64,000 bases of DNA from Thermoanaerobacterium aotearoense (GCF_009905255.1 NZ_CP047602.1:1599501-1663500), one strand, 5' to 3'; shown: positions 8,956 to 16,771, counted from the stretch's first letter. Translations and numbers: made by a program. The notes: generated from the letters alone by a model not told the origin.

Positions 8956-8991
8956 AAAAAGATACCACAATCTAAATTATGGTATCTTTTT
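8956..8991. terminator. Terminator of trxA
   Basis: Perfect 12-bp stem AAAAAGATACCA / TGGTATCTTTTT with a 12-base loop and T-tract on the minus-strand side; it insulates the response-regulator promoter from trxA. Confidence 0.75.
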
Positions 8992-9008
8992 ATAGATCTT
9001 TCACAAAC

Positions 9009-9341
9009 TTATACCTGTGCATCTATATATCTTGCAAGCCTGTATTCTAATTGTTCTTTTGGCATAAATCCGATAACTTTGTCAACTAATTGTCCATTTT
9101 GAAAAACACCTAATGTCGGAATGCTCATTATCCTATATTGCGATGCAATCAAAGGATTCTCGTCAACATTTAATTTCACAACCTTTATTTTATCAGAATA
9201 TTCCTCTGCAAATTCTTCCAATACAGGCGACATCATTCTGCAAGGTCCACACCATGCAGCCCAAAAGTCGACCAAAACAGGCTTATCGGAATTATACACC
9301 TCAGCATCAAAGTTCATATCTGTTACGTTGATAGGTTTCAT
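9009..9341 (-). CDS. trxA: Thioredoxin
   Basis: Cytoplasmic disulfide reductase of 110 residues, the usual thioredoxin length. The active site is WCGPC at 30-34, with the cis-proline in SIPTLGVF. The ribosome-binding site GGAGGGA precedes ATG 9341. It lies 85 bases downstream of a TlpA-like gene and ccdA, but has its own putative promoter overlapped by a palindrome. Together with those neighbours it could feed electrons through CcdA to the extracytoplasmic thioredoxin. No trxB is in view. Confidence 0.96.
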   Translation of the reverse strand: MKPINVTDMNFDAEVYNSDKPVLVDFWAAWCGPCRMMSPVLEEFAEEYSDKIKVVKLNVDENPLIASQYRIMSIPTLGVFQNGQLVDKVIGFMPKEQLEYRLARYIDAQV

Positions 9342-9360
9342 CCATTATCCCTCCTTATAC

Positions 9361-9375
9361 TATACCCCCGGTATA
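9361..9375. promoter_or_regulatory. CsoR/CstR-like palindrome upstream of trxA
   Basis: TATACC-CCC-GGTATA, perfect 6-bp arms around a C-tract, overlapping a possible minus-strand -10 (TATAGT). G/C-tract palindromes flanked by TAY are typical of CsoR-family (copper or persulfide sensor) operators. No csoR-like gene is in the window. Confidence 0.4.
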
Positions 9376-9425
9376 TGGGTTATTGCTAAATTAAATATAC
9401 CACCTTTTTAACAAATTGTCAATAA

Positions 9426-10016
9426 TTATTGAGATATTGTCTTAAAATACTGATCTACCTCGTCGTACGTCATTGCGCCATTGCTTATAGCCCTTATTAT
9501 GCCATCTTTATCAATAAAAAATGACATCGGTATGAATTGTACCTTGTAATCCATAGCTACTTTTGCATCGCCGTCTAAAAGAACATCAAAGCCATATCCC
9601 TTTCCTTCAAGATAATTTTCAACAGTCGATTTATCTTCGCCAATATCTATCGCCAATAGAACAACATCATTTTTGTTATTCTGGTAAAACTTGTTTAATT
9701 CAGGCATCTCGATCTTACAATATGGACATGTTGTAGCCCAGAAATTTAATATAACCTTTTTACCTTTTAATTTTGACAGTGTTACTGTTTTTCCATTTAC
9801 ATCTTTTAGCGTAAAATCTGGTGCTAAATCGCCTTTTTCTATGCCTACTTGAGCATTGTTGATGGCATTATCCGCACTTTGATTCTTTGCTTGGCTTGAC
9901 ACTACGTAATTGTTTAAAAAGTAAATTGATATTCCCAAAATCAAGACTAAAACTATTGAAACAGCCAATATCACATTTTTGTTGGTACTATTTGACTTCT
10001 TCTTATTTGATTTCAC
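9426..10016 (-). CDS. Membrane-anchored TlpA/ResA-like thioredoxin
   Basis: Has a basic N-terminus, a signal-anchor helix at about 14-35, a linker, then a thioredoxin fold from about residue 68 with FWATTCPYC (Cys97, Cys100) and a VQFIPMSFFID cis-proline segment. The 196-residue length and layout match ResA/TlpA proteins, extracytoplasmic thiol-disulfide reductases. It starts at GTG 10016, five bases after the ccdA stop, so CcdA is the likely electron donor. No cytochrome c biogenesis genes are nearby, which suggests a broader role in surface thiol repair. Confidence 0.88.
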   Translation of the reverse strand: MKSNKKKSNSTNKNVILAVSIVLVLILGISIYFLNNYVVSSQAKNQSADNAINNAQVGIEKGDLAPDFTLKDVNGKTVTLSKLKGKKVILNFWATTCPYCKIEMPELNKFYQNNKNDVVLLAIDIGEDKSTVENYLEGKGYGFDVLLDGDAKVAMDYKVQFIPMSFFIDKDGIIRAISNGAMTYDEVDQYFKTISQ

Positions 10017-10021
10017 TTAAA

Positions 10022-10684
10022 TCACCTCAAAATATTAATGTAGCTTTCAAACCTTATAATAAGATTAAAATACATTAAAACTCCAAAAATCACCAGAAAC
10101 AAACCGCCAATTTTTTCAATATACGGCATAATAAAATTTATCTTTTTGTAAAATGCTTTAAATTTATCAATTAGTATTGCAGCAACTATAAAAGGAATCC
10201 CAATCCCTAACGAGTAAGCAAACAGCAGAAAAATTCCTATTGATACAGTGTTTTGTTCACCTGCATATAAAAGGATAGTCGCAAGTATAGGACCAACGCA
10301 TGGTGTCCATCCAGAAGCAAAAGCTATGCCAAAAATGAAACTGCTAATATATCCCTCCTTTTTGCTGGGAATATTAAATTTTACTTCCCTGCTCAGAAAA
10401 GCCGGCTTTATGATACCCATCATATAAAGTCCAAATAATAATATTATTATGCCACTGGCTTTTCTAAATAGAACTTTGTATGAAACAAAAAATTTTCCCA
10501 ATTGACTGGCTGTAGCTCCCATGAGAACAAAAACGATGCTAAAGCCTAACACAAATAAAAATAAATTGAAAAAATTTTTCTTCTTACCGCCGAAAATATA
10601 CGTCACATAAACTGGTATTAGCGGTAAAATGCATGGTGAAAAAAATGAAACAATCCCACCTAAAAACGCTGCAAATAAAGACAC
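10022..10684 (-). CDS. ccdA: CcdA-type thiol electron transporter
   Basis: Six-TM membrane protein of 220 residues that passes electrons from cytoplasmic thioredoxin across the membrane. The two redox cysteines are in FFSPCILP (Cys18) and GWTPCVGP (about Cys129), each in a proline-flanked helix as the family requires. GTG 10684 is preceded by GGGGGAT. It forms an operon with the TlpA-like gene, and trxA follows. A C-tract/G-tract palindrome lies just upstream. Confidence 0.93.
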   Translation of the reverse strand: MSLFAAFLGGIVSFFSPCILPLIPVYVTYIFGGKKKNFFNLFLFVLGFSIVFVLMGATASQLGKFFVSYKVLFRKASGIIILLFGLYMMGIIKPAFLSREVKFNIPSKKEGYISSFIFGIAFASGWTPCVGPILATILLYAGEQNTVSIGIFLLFAYSLGIGIPFIVAAILIDKFKAFYKKINFIMPYIEKIGGLFLVIFGVLMYFNLIIRFESYINILR

Positions 10685-10697
10685 TTAAATCCCCCTT

Positions 10698-10714
10698 ACC
10701 CCCTATAGAGGGGT
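10698..10714. promoter_or_regulatory. CsoR/CstR-like palindrome upstream of ccdA
   Basis: ACCCC-CTATAGA-GGGGT, 14 bases before the ccdA start. It resembles CsoR-family sites and the trxA palindrome at 9361, and would block the ccdA mRNA start region. The regulator is unknown. Confidence 0.4.
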
Positions 10715-10774
10715 TGTTTAACTTAATTATACTACATCGAATTTTTAAAAACAAATAAAGCTATAAACGATTGT

Positions 10775-11545
10775 TTATAGCTTTGAAATGATATCGACAT
10801 TCTTTCTTGCTTTTTCTAAATCTACTAAAGATGCAGCATCACTGTCTATTACAACTGTAACATCAGGATGTAACGATAAAACAGTTGATGGGACATCTGT
10901 TGTAAGATAGCCATTTAAAGTTTCTTTTATAGCATTTGCTTTGTTTTTACCAGATGCCAGAAGTAAAATTTTCTTCGATTTCATTATGGTGCCAAGCCCC
11001 ATCGTGACTGCCTTTCTCGGAACCTCGTCAATGCTTTTAAAAAACCTCTTATTTGCATTTATAGTTTCTTCCGCCAGATCTACTATGTGCGTCTTTGTAT
11101 TTATATAGTCATCAGGCTCATTAAAACCAATGTGCCCATTTACACCTAAACCCAACAATTGAAGATCAATTTCTCCAAACTTTTCTATCGCTTCATCGTA
11201 CAACCTACAATCTCTATCAAAATCATCCGAAACGCCATTTGGAATATGAATGTTTTCCTTTTTTATATTAATGTGGTTGAATAAATTTTCATACATAAAG
11301 TAGTGATAACTTTGAGGATGGTCATCAGGCAATCCTACATATTCATCAAGGTTAAATGTTATGACATAAGAAAAATCAATTTCTCCATTCTTGTACATAT
11401 TAATTAACTCTTTATAAGTTCCAAGCGGTGTAGAGCCTGTGGCAAGACCTAATACAGAATTCGCTTTTCTGTTTACCTGTTCTTTTATGATTTCCGCTGC
11501 AGTTCTGCTCATTTCATCATAGTCATTTGTTATTATTAATCTCAC
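10775..11545 (-). CDS. nagB: Glucosamine-6-phosphate deaminase
   Basis: Converts glucosamine-6-phosphate to fructose-6-phosphate and ammonia, linking amino-sugar use to glycolysis. Family motifs are [23 protein letters not shown] and [14 protein letters not shown], the last with the catalytic His/Glu. GTG 11545 is chosen because AAAGGA sits eight bases before it, whereas the ATG nine bases upstream overlaps that site (256 aa). It lies 18 bases after the ROK regulator in the same direction, so the two are probably cotranscribed. No nagA deacetylase is in the window. Confidence 0.94.
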   Translation of the reverse strand: MRLIITNDYDEMSRTAAEIIKEQVNRKANSVLGLATGSTPLGTYKELINMYKNGEIDFSYVITFNLDEYVGLPDDHPQSYHYFMYENLFNHINIKKENIHIPNGVSDDFDRDCRLYDEAIEKFGEIDLQLLGLGVNGHIGFNEPDDYINTKTHIVDLAEETINANKRFFKSIDEVPRKAVTMGLGTIMKSKKILLLASGKNKANAIKETLNGYLTTDVPSTVLSLHPDVTVVIDSDAASLVDLEKARKNVDIISKL

Positions 11546-11563
11546 AATAATCATCCTTTCATT

Positions 11564-12712
11564 TTATATTAATATTAAGTAATTTGTCTTTAGAAGAACA
11601 TCTGCAGATGCTCCTATAGCAGCAGCATCTTCGTTTAGCTTTGTATATATGATTTTTGCATCAAATGGAACCATTTTCTCAACAAGCTTTTTTATACTAT
11701 CTACTATATCGATGCCTAAGTTTATCACATCGCCTGCTATTACTATTAGCTCCGGATTTAATATGCTAATAATGTTGGCAAAACCCATGCTTAAATTTTC
11801 TATAAATTCTTCAAAAGCTTTGATGCAAATTTCATCTTTTGTCAAATATCCATTAACAAAATCTTCTATCGTATCAAATTTTCCATTCGACATATTCTTT
11901 AATGTGGAGACAAGACCTAAAAGCGATGCTTTGCTTTCAAAGTACCCGTAATCTTCATAGAAATACTTTTTGCCTAAAGCATCTCTGCCTATAGCCATGT
12001 AGCCAACTTCCCCTGCTGAATATTTGTGTCCCCTTACTAATTTGCCGTTAATGTATATTCCAGAACCAATGCCATTTCCTATCGTCACGAGCACAAAATT
12101 GTTGACATCTTTGCATGAACCAATCCATCTTTCACCCAATGCTGCGTAATTAACGCTGTTGTCTATAAATATGTCATAGTCAAACGTTTCTTTCAACTTA
12201 GAAAGAAGGTTAAAGTCAACCCATGAAAGTCCTGGTGCGTACACTGTTCCTTTTTCTATATTTGTTATACCAGGAGCTCCAACTCCTATTCCTGCAATAT
12301 CATCTCGATGTTCTAATAATTCCTTAATGATTTTGACTGTGTTTAGGAAAGCTTTTTCTTTTATTCCTGTAGGTCTTTTTATCTTTTTTATTATTTTTCC
12401 TTCCAAATTTGTAAGCACTCCAATTGTATTCGTCGATTCTATATCGATGCCTATTGAAAATTTCGCATTCGGGTTAAATGTAAGCTCAATAGGTTTTCTG
12501 CCTGCAGACGCGGTATTTCCAAATCCCTCCTCACTTACAAGTCCTTCCTTTATCAATTCATCTACTATTCCAGATACAGTAGATTTGCTCATATTAAGGA
12601 TTTTTGAGATTTTCACGCGAGAGATTGGCTGCATTTTTTTAATGACATCCAAAACATTTGCCGTGTTTATATTTTTGATAAGATAATTGGTGCCCTTTCG
12701 ATACTGCGTCAA
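11564..12712 (-). CDS. ROK-family repressor (NagC/XylR type)
   Basis: Has an N-terminal winged helix-turn-helix (about 15-65, ISKILNMSKSTVSGIVDELI) and a ROK sugar-binding domain with an ATPase-like fold (VGAPGI, GNGIGSGIYING). The stretch that holds the zinc cysteines and ExGH histidine in ROK kinases here reads SAGEVGYMAIG with no CxCG, so it is probably a sensor and not a kinase. Start TTG 12712 follows GGGAGGTGA; the ATG 15 bases upstream would lie inside that site. It likely responds to an amino sugar or its phosphate, given nagB downstream, and represses itself through the two boxes in its promoter. Confidence 0.88.
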   Translation of the reverse strand: MTQYRKGTNYLIKNINTANVLDVIKKMQPISRVKISKILNMSKSTVSGIVDELIKEGLVSEEGFGNTASAGRKPIELTFNPNAKFSIGIDIESTNTIGVLTNLEGKIIKKIKRPTGIKEKAFLNTVKIIKELLEHRDDIAGIGVGAPGITNIEKGTVYAPGLSWVDFNLLSKLKETFDYDIFIDNSVNYAALGERWIGSCKDVNNFVLVTIGNGIGSGIYINGKLVRGHKYSAGEVGYMAIGRDALGKKYFYEDYGYFESKASLLGLVSTLKNMSNGKFDTIEDFVNGYLTKDEICIKAFEEFIENLSMGFANIISILNPELIVIAGDVINLGIDIVDSIKKLVEKMVPFDAKIIYTKLNEDAAAIGASADVLLKTNYLILI

Positions 12713-12728
12713 TCTATCACCTCCCAAA

Positions 12729-12749
12729 TTAGTTCTTAGTCCGAACTAA
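12729..12749. promoter_or_regulatory. ROK operator, proximal copy
   Basis: TTAGTTC-N7-GAACTAA, perfect 7-bp inverted arms, just upstream of the ribosome-binding site of the ROK gene. The arms resemble XylR/NagC-family operators. Confidence 0.65.
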
Positions 12750-12763
12750 ATATCTTTAAAAAA

Positions 12764-12784
12764 TTAGTTCGAGCTTCGAACTTT
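12764..12784. promoter_or_regulatory. ROK operator, distal copy
   Basis: TTAGTTC-N7-GAACTTT, the same motif with two changed end bases, exactly 35 bp from the proximal copy. Both lie downstream of the predicted -10. Confidence 0.55.
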
Positions 12785-12795
12785 TATCTAATATT

Positions 12796-12825
12796 ATTAT
12801 ACCATCAATAATGTGCTTTTGTAAA
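12796..12825 (-). promoter_or_regulatory. Sigma-A promoter of the ROK-nagB operon
   Basis: TTTACA (12825-12820), 18 bases, TATAAT (12801-12796) on the minus strand. The two inverted repeats lie immediately downstream, fitting simple repression. Confidence 0.6.
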
Positions 12826-12933
12826 TAATTTTTACATACGATTTAGGAGGAATTTCTAAATTTTTGTAGAATATATGTTTTATAATTATGCAAGCTAAAA
12901 GACAAAAGATGTAAATATGACTATGGATAAAAA

Positions 12934-13292
12934 ATGAATTTTATAATAAAAACCCTATTAATAGCAATATTAATATTTGCTTTGACTTTTACAGCAGGTT
13001 GTTCAAAAAATAGCTCAAATGATCATGAAGAAAAAAGCTGGGCATTTTCTAAAATTATCATTTTAAATGGCGAGACTTATGTTGGTACATCTGATGATGT
13101 CACTTCTATTGACAAGAAAATTGGTACTATTAAATACTTTTCAACTGGCGAGACAAATATAAATGATACATTTTTTTTAATTATTATAAAGTTGGCACTA
13201 ATTTATACTCTATTCCAAATGTTAGCACAAAAGATGCAATTGCAGTAGAAATATCAAAAATCAATATATTAAAGCAATTAACAAGCGTTTAA
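12934..13292 (+). pseudogene. Small lipoprotein gene frameshifted at a T8 tract
   Basis: The first 81 codons encode a lipoprotein signal (hydrophobic stretch and TAGC lipobox) and a short mature domain. At T8 (13171-13178) the frame goes wrong: the frame-0 product continues into an unlikely hydrophobic tail and stops at 13248. The -1 frame continues with NYYKVGTNLYSIPNVSTKDA to TAA 13290-13292, a much better protein-like sequence. A ninth T would restore one frame of about 119 residues. It could be a true mutation, phase variation, transcriptional slippage or a sequence error. No database family was recognised. Confidence 0.6.
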
Positions 13293-13324
13293 TCCATTAA
13301 AAATTTGAAAGGAGATTGAAAAAA

Positions 13325-13816
13325 TTGCATGTTCGTAAGCTATATATCGTTATTAGTGTATTTATAATGTTATGTATTTTAATTTTTTTAGTAATATCTG
13401 ACGTGACTTCTGAAACAAATATGGTCATATCAAAAGTAAAATCTGGACTTAATGCTGGATTGAATGACTTTTTGCTTAATGCACCTCGTACCAAGGTAAA
13501 TGCTAATGGAAGTTATGGTAATGATTATATACAAAATGAAAATAACCAATCGTTTTATTATGTGCCAAATGGAAATAACCAATCACTATGGATAATAGTA
13601 TATAAAGATCTTTTGATAAACTTAAATCAAGATGAAAGTTTTCCTTTATGCAAGGTTACCAGTGTAGTTTTAGATTCAGATTTAGATACTGTTTTAGATG
13701 CTACAGCAACTATTAATTTTCAAATTCTATTGGGATTTTCTAAAACTATTTATGTTCATCAAGAAATCAGACCTCTACCTCATTTTAAGCATATGACTGG
13801 TATGGATAAATATTAA
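13325..13816 (+). CDS. Hypothetical single-pass exported or anchored protein
   Basis: Not recognised. About 163 residues with one N-terminal transmembrane helix (residues ~6-27) and a polar remainder predicted outside the membrane. An 11-residue unit appears twice (ENNQSFYYVPN, GNNQSLWIIVY); it is encoded by the direct repeat AAATAACCAATC at 13540 and 13573. TTG 13325 lies ten bases after GGAG; TTG 13316, almost touching it, is the alternative. It follows the frameshifted lipoprotein and precedes another one-TM protein in the same direction, so it is probably part of one unit. Confidence 0.6.
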   Translation: MHVRKLYIVISVFIMLCILIFLVISDVTSETNMVISKVKSGLNAGLNDFLLNAPRTKVNANGSYGNDYIQNENNQSFYYVPNGNNQSLWIIVYKDLLINLNQDESFPLCKVTSVVLDSDLDTVLDATATINFQILLGFSKTIYVHQEIRPLPHFKHMTGMDKY

Positions 13817-13853
13817 AATAATTTTAGACTAAATGGTCTGGAAAGGAGTATTT

Positions 13854-14519
13854 ATGACAATCAAATATAAAAATTTATGGATTTTTATATTTATTGGCTT
13901 GATTGCATTATTGCTGGTTTCGTCTATCTCTAATCTTCTATTATATTTAAAATCGGTAAATATAAACAATTACCTTTCAAGGAGAGTTTTTGAAGATACC
14001 TCTGGTTTCGCATCATCAGTCTTAAAAACTGATCAAATATTAAATGATTCTTTGCATAGTAAACAAATTACAGTCGGTAATGCTAACATTCTGGGAAATG
14101 AATTTTTAAATCAGAGCAATGATATTTTTGATTTGGTAGATATATATGTACATAATGCAATGGAAGAAATACCTATGGGTAACATTATATCTTACATTCC
14201 AGAGGAATTTTCATTGTACATAAGCCGAATATTGAATAGACCTCCTCAATCATTTGACATTTATGCATACAACAAAGACGAAATTATTAAATTAAATAAA
14301 GAACAATTGGCTAAGTTTACTAAGATGAAAGACATAAATGATAAATTAGTGGAAATTGTAAAAAAAGATGTGAAGGGACTAAAAACATATGGGATAGAAA
14401 ACAATGCTGATTTTACTCCTTCGAATGCTATTAAAAATCCGTTGTGGAAAAGACTAATTAACGATATAGTAGACTGCAAGAATAAAATCCATTGGTCTCC
14501 CGGCTTCATATTGAATTAA
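13854..14519 (+). CDS. Hypothetical single-pass membrane protein
   Basis: Not recognised. It has 221 residues: a transmembrane helix at about 7-28 (LWIFIFIGLIALLLVSS), then a polar domain rich in Asn, Asp and Lys. ATG 13854 is five bases after AAAGGAG; the longer frame from 13833 is not supported. It starts 37 bases after the previous gene. Single N-terminal helix plus soluble domain recurs in this cluster, suggesting a small surface complex, but nothing identifies its function. Confidence 0.65.
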   Translation: MTIKYKNLWIFIFIGLIALLLVSSISNLLLYLKSVNINNYLSRRVFEDTSGFASSVLKTDQILNDSLHSKQITVGNANILGNEFLNQSNDIFDLVDIYVHNAMEEIPMGNIISYIPEEFSLYISRILNRPPQSFDIYAYNKDEIIKLNKEQLAKFTKMKDINDKLVEIVKKDVKGLKTYGIENNADFTPSNAIKNPLWKRLINDIVDCKNKIHWSPGFILN

Positions 14520-14575
14520 TAATTTAAAGTTGTATAATAATTCTAAAGTTAGAATGTTTCAATGAGGTGTTATTT

Positions 14576-14908
14576 ATGAAAGACAATGAGCCGAATAAAA
14601 AAAATGAATTTGAGAAGGAATTAGATGACCTAAAAGAATGGGAGGAAAATCAGTACAACCCTGGCTATTATATTGGAACAGGAAAGATTCCTGAACCAAT
14701 AAAAGGAGTTGGCAAATATCCTTTTATACAAATAATTATTGGTTTTATAATACTGATTCCCATGATAATCGCCATAATCGATGAGACAGATGTGCTAAAT
14801 ATAATAGCATTTATAATACCAGCTATAATTGGTATTTCCCTCATTTACGGAGGCATAATAAAATTAATAAACATGAAAAAAATTAGAAAAGGAAACAAAT
14901 TGCATTGA
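14576..14908 (+). CDS. Hypothetical two-TM membrane protein
   Basis: Not recognised. 110 residues: a charged N-terminal 35 residues (KKNEFEKELDDLKEWEE), then two hydrophobic helices at about 50-70 and 77-98 and a basic tail, giving both ends inside. ATG 14576 follows GAGGTG by six bases. Its stop codon overlaps the -35 of the manganese-riboswitch promoter. It is the last member of the four-gene block with no known families. Confidence 0.65.
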   Translation: MKDNEPNKKNEFEKELDDLKEWEENQYNPGYYIGTGKIPEPIKGVGKYPFIQIIIGFIILIPMIIAIIDETDVLNIIAFIIPAIIGISLIYGGIIKLINMKKIRKGNKLH

Positions 14909-14934
14909 CATAATTTTTTGACTTATTATATAAT
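14905..14934 (+). promoter_or_regulatory. Sigma-A promoter of the Mn riboswitch transcript
   Basis: TTGACA (14905-14910), 18 bases, TATAAT (14929-14934). A second TATAAT at 14961-14966 lacks a good -35. Confidence 0.65.
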
Positions 14935-14974
14935 GGAGTAGATGTCTTCTAAAAATATTATATAATCTATCTAT

Positions 14975-15100
14975 GTAAGGGGGAGTAGTTCACATATATA
15001 AATATGTGGCAAAGTCAACATGCTGGTTTTAACCTGGCTTTGCCTTAAAGAATGAGACCTTTACGTAATATGTTCACATATTATGTAATAGGTTTTATTT
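14975..15100 (+). ncRNA. yybP-ykoY manganese riboswitch
   Basis: The leader contains the family signatures in order: GGGGAGTAG near 14979, GCAAAGTCAACATG near 15008, GGCTTTGCCTTAAAG near 15035 and GAGACC near 15054, followed by a hairpin (TACGTAATATG / CATATTATGTA) and a T-rich run. This element (RF00080) binds Mn2+ and turns on exporter genes. It directly precedes a Gdt1/MneA family gene, the classic partner. The terminal hairpin with T-run suggests transcriptional control. Confidence 0.9.
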
Positions 15101-15133
15101 TTTTGGCATACTAATTACAAGGAGGCAGATTTG

Positions 15134-15697
15134 ATGAATGCTTTAATATCGTCTTTTATTCTCGTTTTTGCATCTGAAATGGGCGACAAGTCACAGTTTA
15201 TGGCTATGGCATTTGCCACATTTATAAAAGCCAGAACTGTTTTAATAAGCATATTAGTGGCTGCCCTTTTAAATATGGGTATTGCGGTTTTGTTCGGCTC
15301 ATTTATCACAGAGTACATACCGATAAAATACGTGAAGCTGTTGGCTGCCATATCTTTTTTAATTTTTGGGTTGATAACATTAAAAAATGGCCATGAAGGG
15401 CATGAAAAAATCAGAAAATCCAAATACGGTCCAGTTTTCACCATAATAAGTACATATTTTATTTCAGAATTTGGAGATAAGACGCAGCTTTCGACATTAG
15501 CACTTACTGCCACATACAAAAATCCTGTATTTGTTTTATTAGGCGCTACTGCGGGAATTTTCATAGCCGATGTCATTGGAATCGTATTGGGAGTTTATTT
15601 AGGCAAGAAATTGCCAACAAAGCTTTTGCACTACATATCAGCGTTCATTTTTATAATATTTGGTTTTATCACTTTGTACGAAGCAAAAACTCTATAG
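15134..15697 (+). CDS. Manganese exporter, Gdt1/TMEM165 (UPF0016, MneA) family
   Basis: 187-residue six-TM cation exporter. It carries both copies of the family signature E-x-G-D-K-[ST]: SEMGDKSQF near residue 15 and SEFGDKTQL near 115, which line the ion path. Bacterial relatives (MneA, MneP neighbours) export Mn2+. The Mn riboswitch upstream supports the substrate. ATG 15134 lies eight bases after AAGGAGG. A bidirectional terminator follows. Confidence 0.93.
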   Translation: MNALISSFILVFASEMGDKSQFMAMAFATFIKARTVLISILVAALLNMGIAVLFGSFITEYIPIKYVKLLAAISFLIFGLITLKNGHEGHEKIRKSKYGPVFTIISTYFISEFGDKTQLSTLALTATYKNPVFVLLGATAGIFIADVIGIVLGVYLGKKLPTKLLHYISAFIFIIFGFITLYEAKTL

Positions 15698-15700
15698 AAA

Positions 15701-15732
15701 GCAAAATGGATACCTTTCGGTATCCATTTTGC
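15701..15732. terminator. Bidirectional terminator
   Basis: Perfect 14-bp stem GCAAAATGGATACC / GGTATCCATTTTGC with loop TTTC, between convergent genes. Confidence 0.85.
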
Positions 15733-15761
15733 TCCTCTTAGCCTCTCATTAACGATCATTT

Positions 15762-16586
15762 TTATCTTGCATAAGAAAATACCATATTGCCTACTTTTAA
15801 TGCAACCGGCAATGACCAAAGCCACTGATTGGTATTGCTGTTGTCAAAGTAATAAAGTGCGCCGTTTGTAGGATCTACACCATTTAAGGCATCTCTCGCA
15901 GCACTTATTGAGTCTGGCGTGGCAGGTACATTTATCCAGCCGTTTTCAACAGGCGTAAATTGATAGTAACCATTGCTATCGACTTGATATATTACGCCTT
16001 GTATTGTGTTAGGAAATATACCGCTTTTTACCCTATTTACTATCACGGCACCGACAGCAACTTTAGCCTGATATGGTTCACCACCAGCTTCCGCATTTAT
16101 AAGCCTTGATAGAAGATCCAAATCGGCATTTGTGTATGAAATAACACCTCTTTGGACTGAACCTCTGTTTGCAGTTACATCGCTTCTTATACTTGAAGAA
16201 GTTGATGGTGTACCAGACGTAGACGTTGGTATGACAAAAACTTGCCCCGGATAAATCATATCACCTGTTAAACCATTTACATTTTTTAAAGCATCTACAG
16301 TAATACCATATTTTGTGGCAATTAAGTATAAACTATCGCCTTTTTGGACTGTATATGTGTTGTCACTGCCAGGTACAACTAATACCTGTCCGGGATATAT
16401 TACTGTATCACTGAGATTGTTAAGCTTCATTATTTGATTGTATGTTGTACCATAATTTAAGCCTATCTTGTATAGGCTATCACCAGGTTTTACAGTATAC
16501 GTTGCCGCAAATGCCGTCTGAGAAAATAAAAGAGCCGCTGCTAATGAAGCAATGAGAGGCTTTACCTTAATACATTTTTTTAACAT
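15762..16586 (-). CDS. LysM cell-wall hydrolase, SleB type
   Basis: Secreted peptidoglycan hydrolase of 274 residues. A signal peptide at 1-27 ends AFA-A; two LysM repeats follow at about 28-72 and 76-120 (YTVKPGDSLYKIG, YTVQKGDSLYLIA), then a Ser/Thr linker, then a SleB-type Hydrolase_2 domain with LINAEAGGEPYQAKVAVGAV. SleB-type enzymes cut spore cortex or vegetative wall; a vegetative role is likelier here because a c-di-AMP riboswitch controls it. The riboswitch ends at its ribosome-binding site GGGGG. Confidence 0.92.
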   Translation of the reverse strand: MLKKCIKVKPLIASLAAALLFSQTAFAATYTVKPGDSLYKIGLNYGTTYNQIMKLNNLSDTVIYPGQVLVVPGSDNTYTVQKGDSLYLIATKYGITVDALKNVNGLTGDMIYPGQVFVIPTSTSGTPSTSSSIRSDVTANRGSVQRGVISYTNADLDLLSRLINAEAGGEPYQAKVAVGAVIVNRVKSGIFPNTIQGVIYQVDSNGYYQFTPVENGWINVPATPDSISAARDALNGVDPTNGALYYFDNSNTNQWLWSLPVALKVGNMVFSYAR

Positions 16587-16593
16587 AAAAATC

Positions 16594-16710
16594 CCCCTTT
16601 TGCCTCCGAGGTTAGTTGACGGGTTCGGGCAAAGGGCCGCCCTACCACCTAAGTGGATTCACCCCAAAGAAAAATCCCCCGTACCCCTTTTCGGGGATTC
16701 GGCATATTTT
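16594..16710 (-). ncRNA. ydaO/yuaA c-di-AMP riboswitch
   Basis: On the minus strand the leader has the family signatures in order: GCCGAATCC, GGTACGGGGGA, TTTGGGGTGAATCC, GGTAGGGC, CCCGAACCCGTCA and CTAACCTCGGAGGC. This is RF00379, which switches off when c-di-AMP is high and commonly controls wall hydrolases and potassium transport. The 3' end abuts the ribosome-binding site of the LysM hydrolase, with no separate terminator hairpin seen, so translational control is plausible. Confidence 0.95.
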
Positions 16711-16716
16711 ACTTTA

Positions 16717-16745
16717 ATTATAAGGGGAATGCTTGTATATGTCCA
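16717..16745 (-). promoter_or_regulatory. Sigma-A promoter of the c-di-AMP riboswitch transcript
   Basis: TGGACA (16745-16740), 17 bases, TATAAT (16722-16717). Transcription would start at about 16710, exactly at the riboswitch 5' edge. Confidence 0.6.
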
Positions 16746-16771
16746 TATTAAACTGATGGGAATATAGGTAA

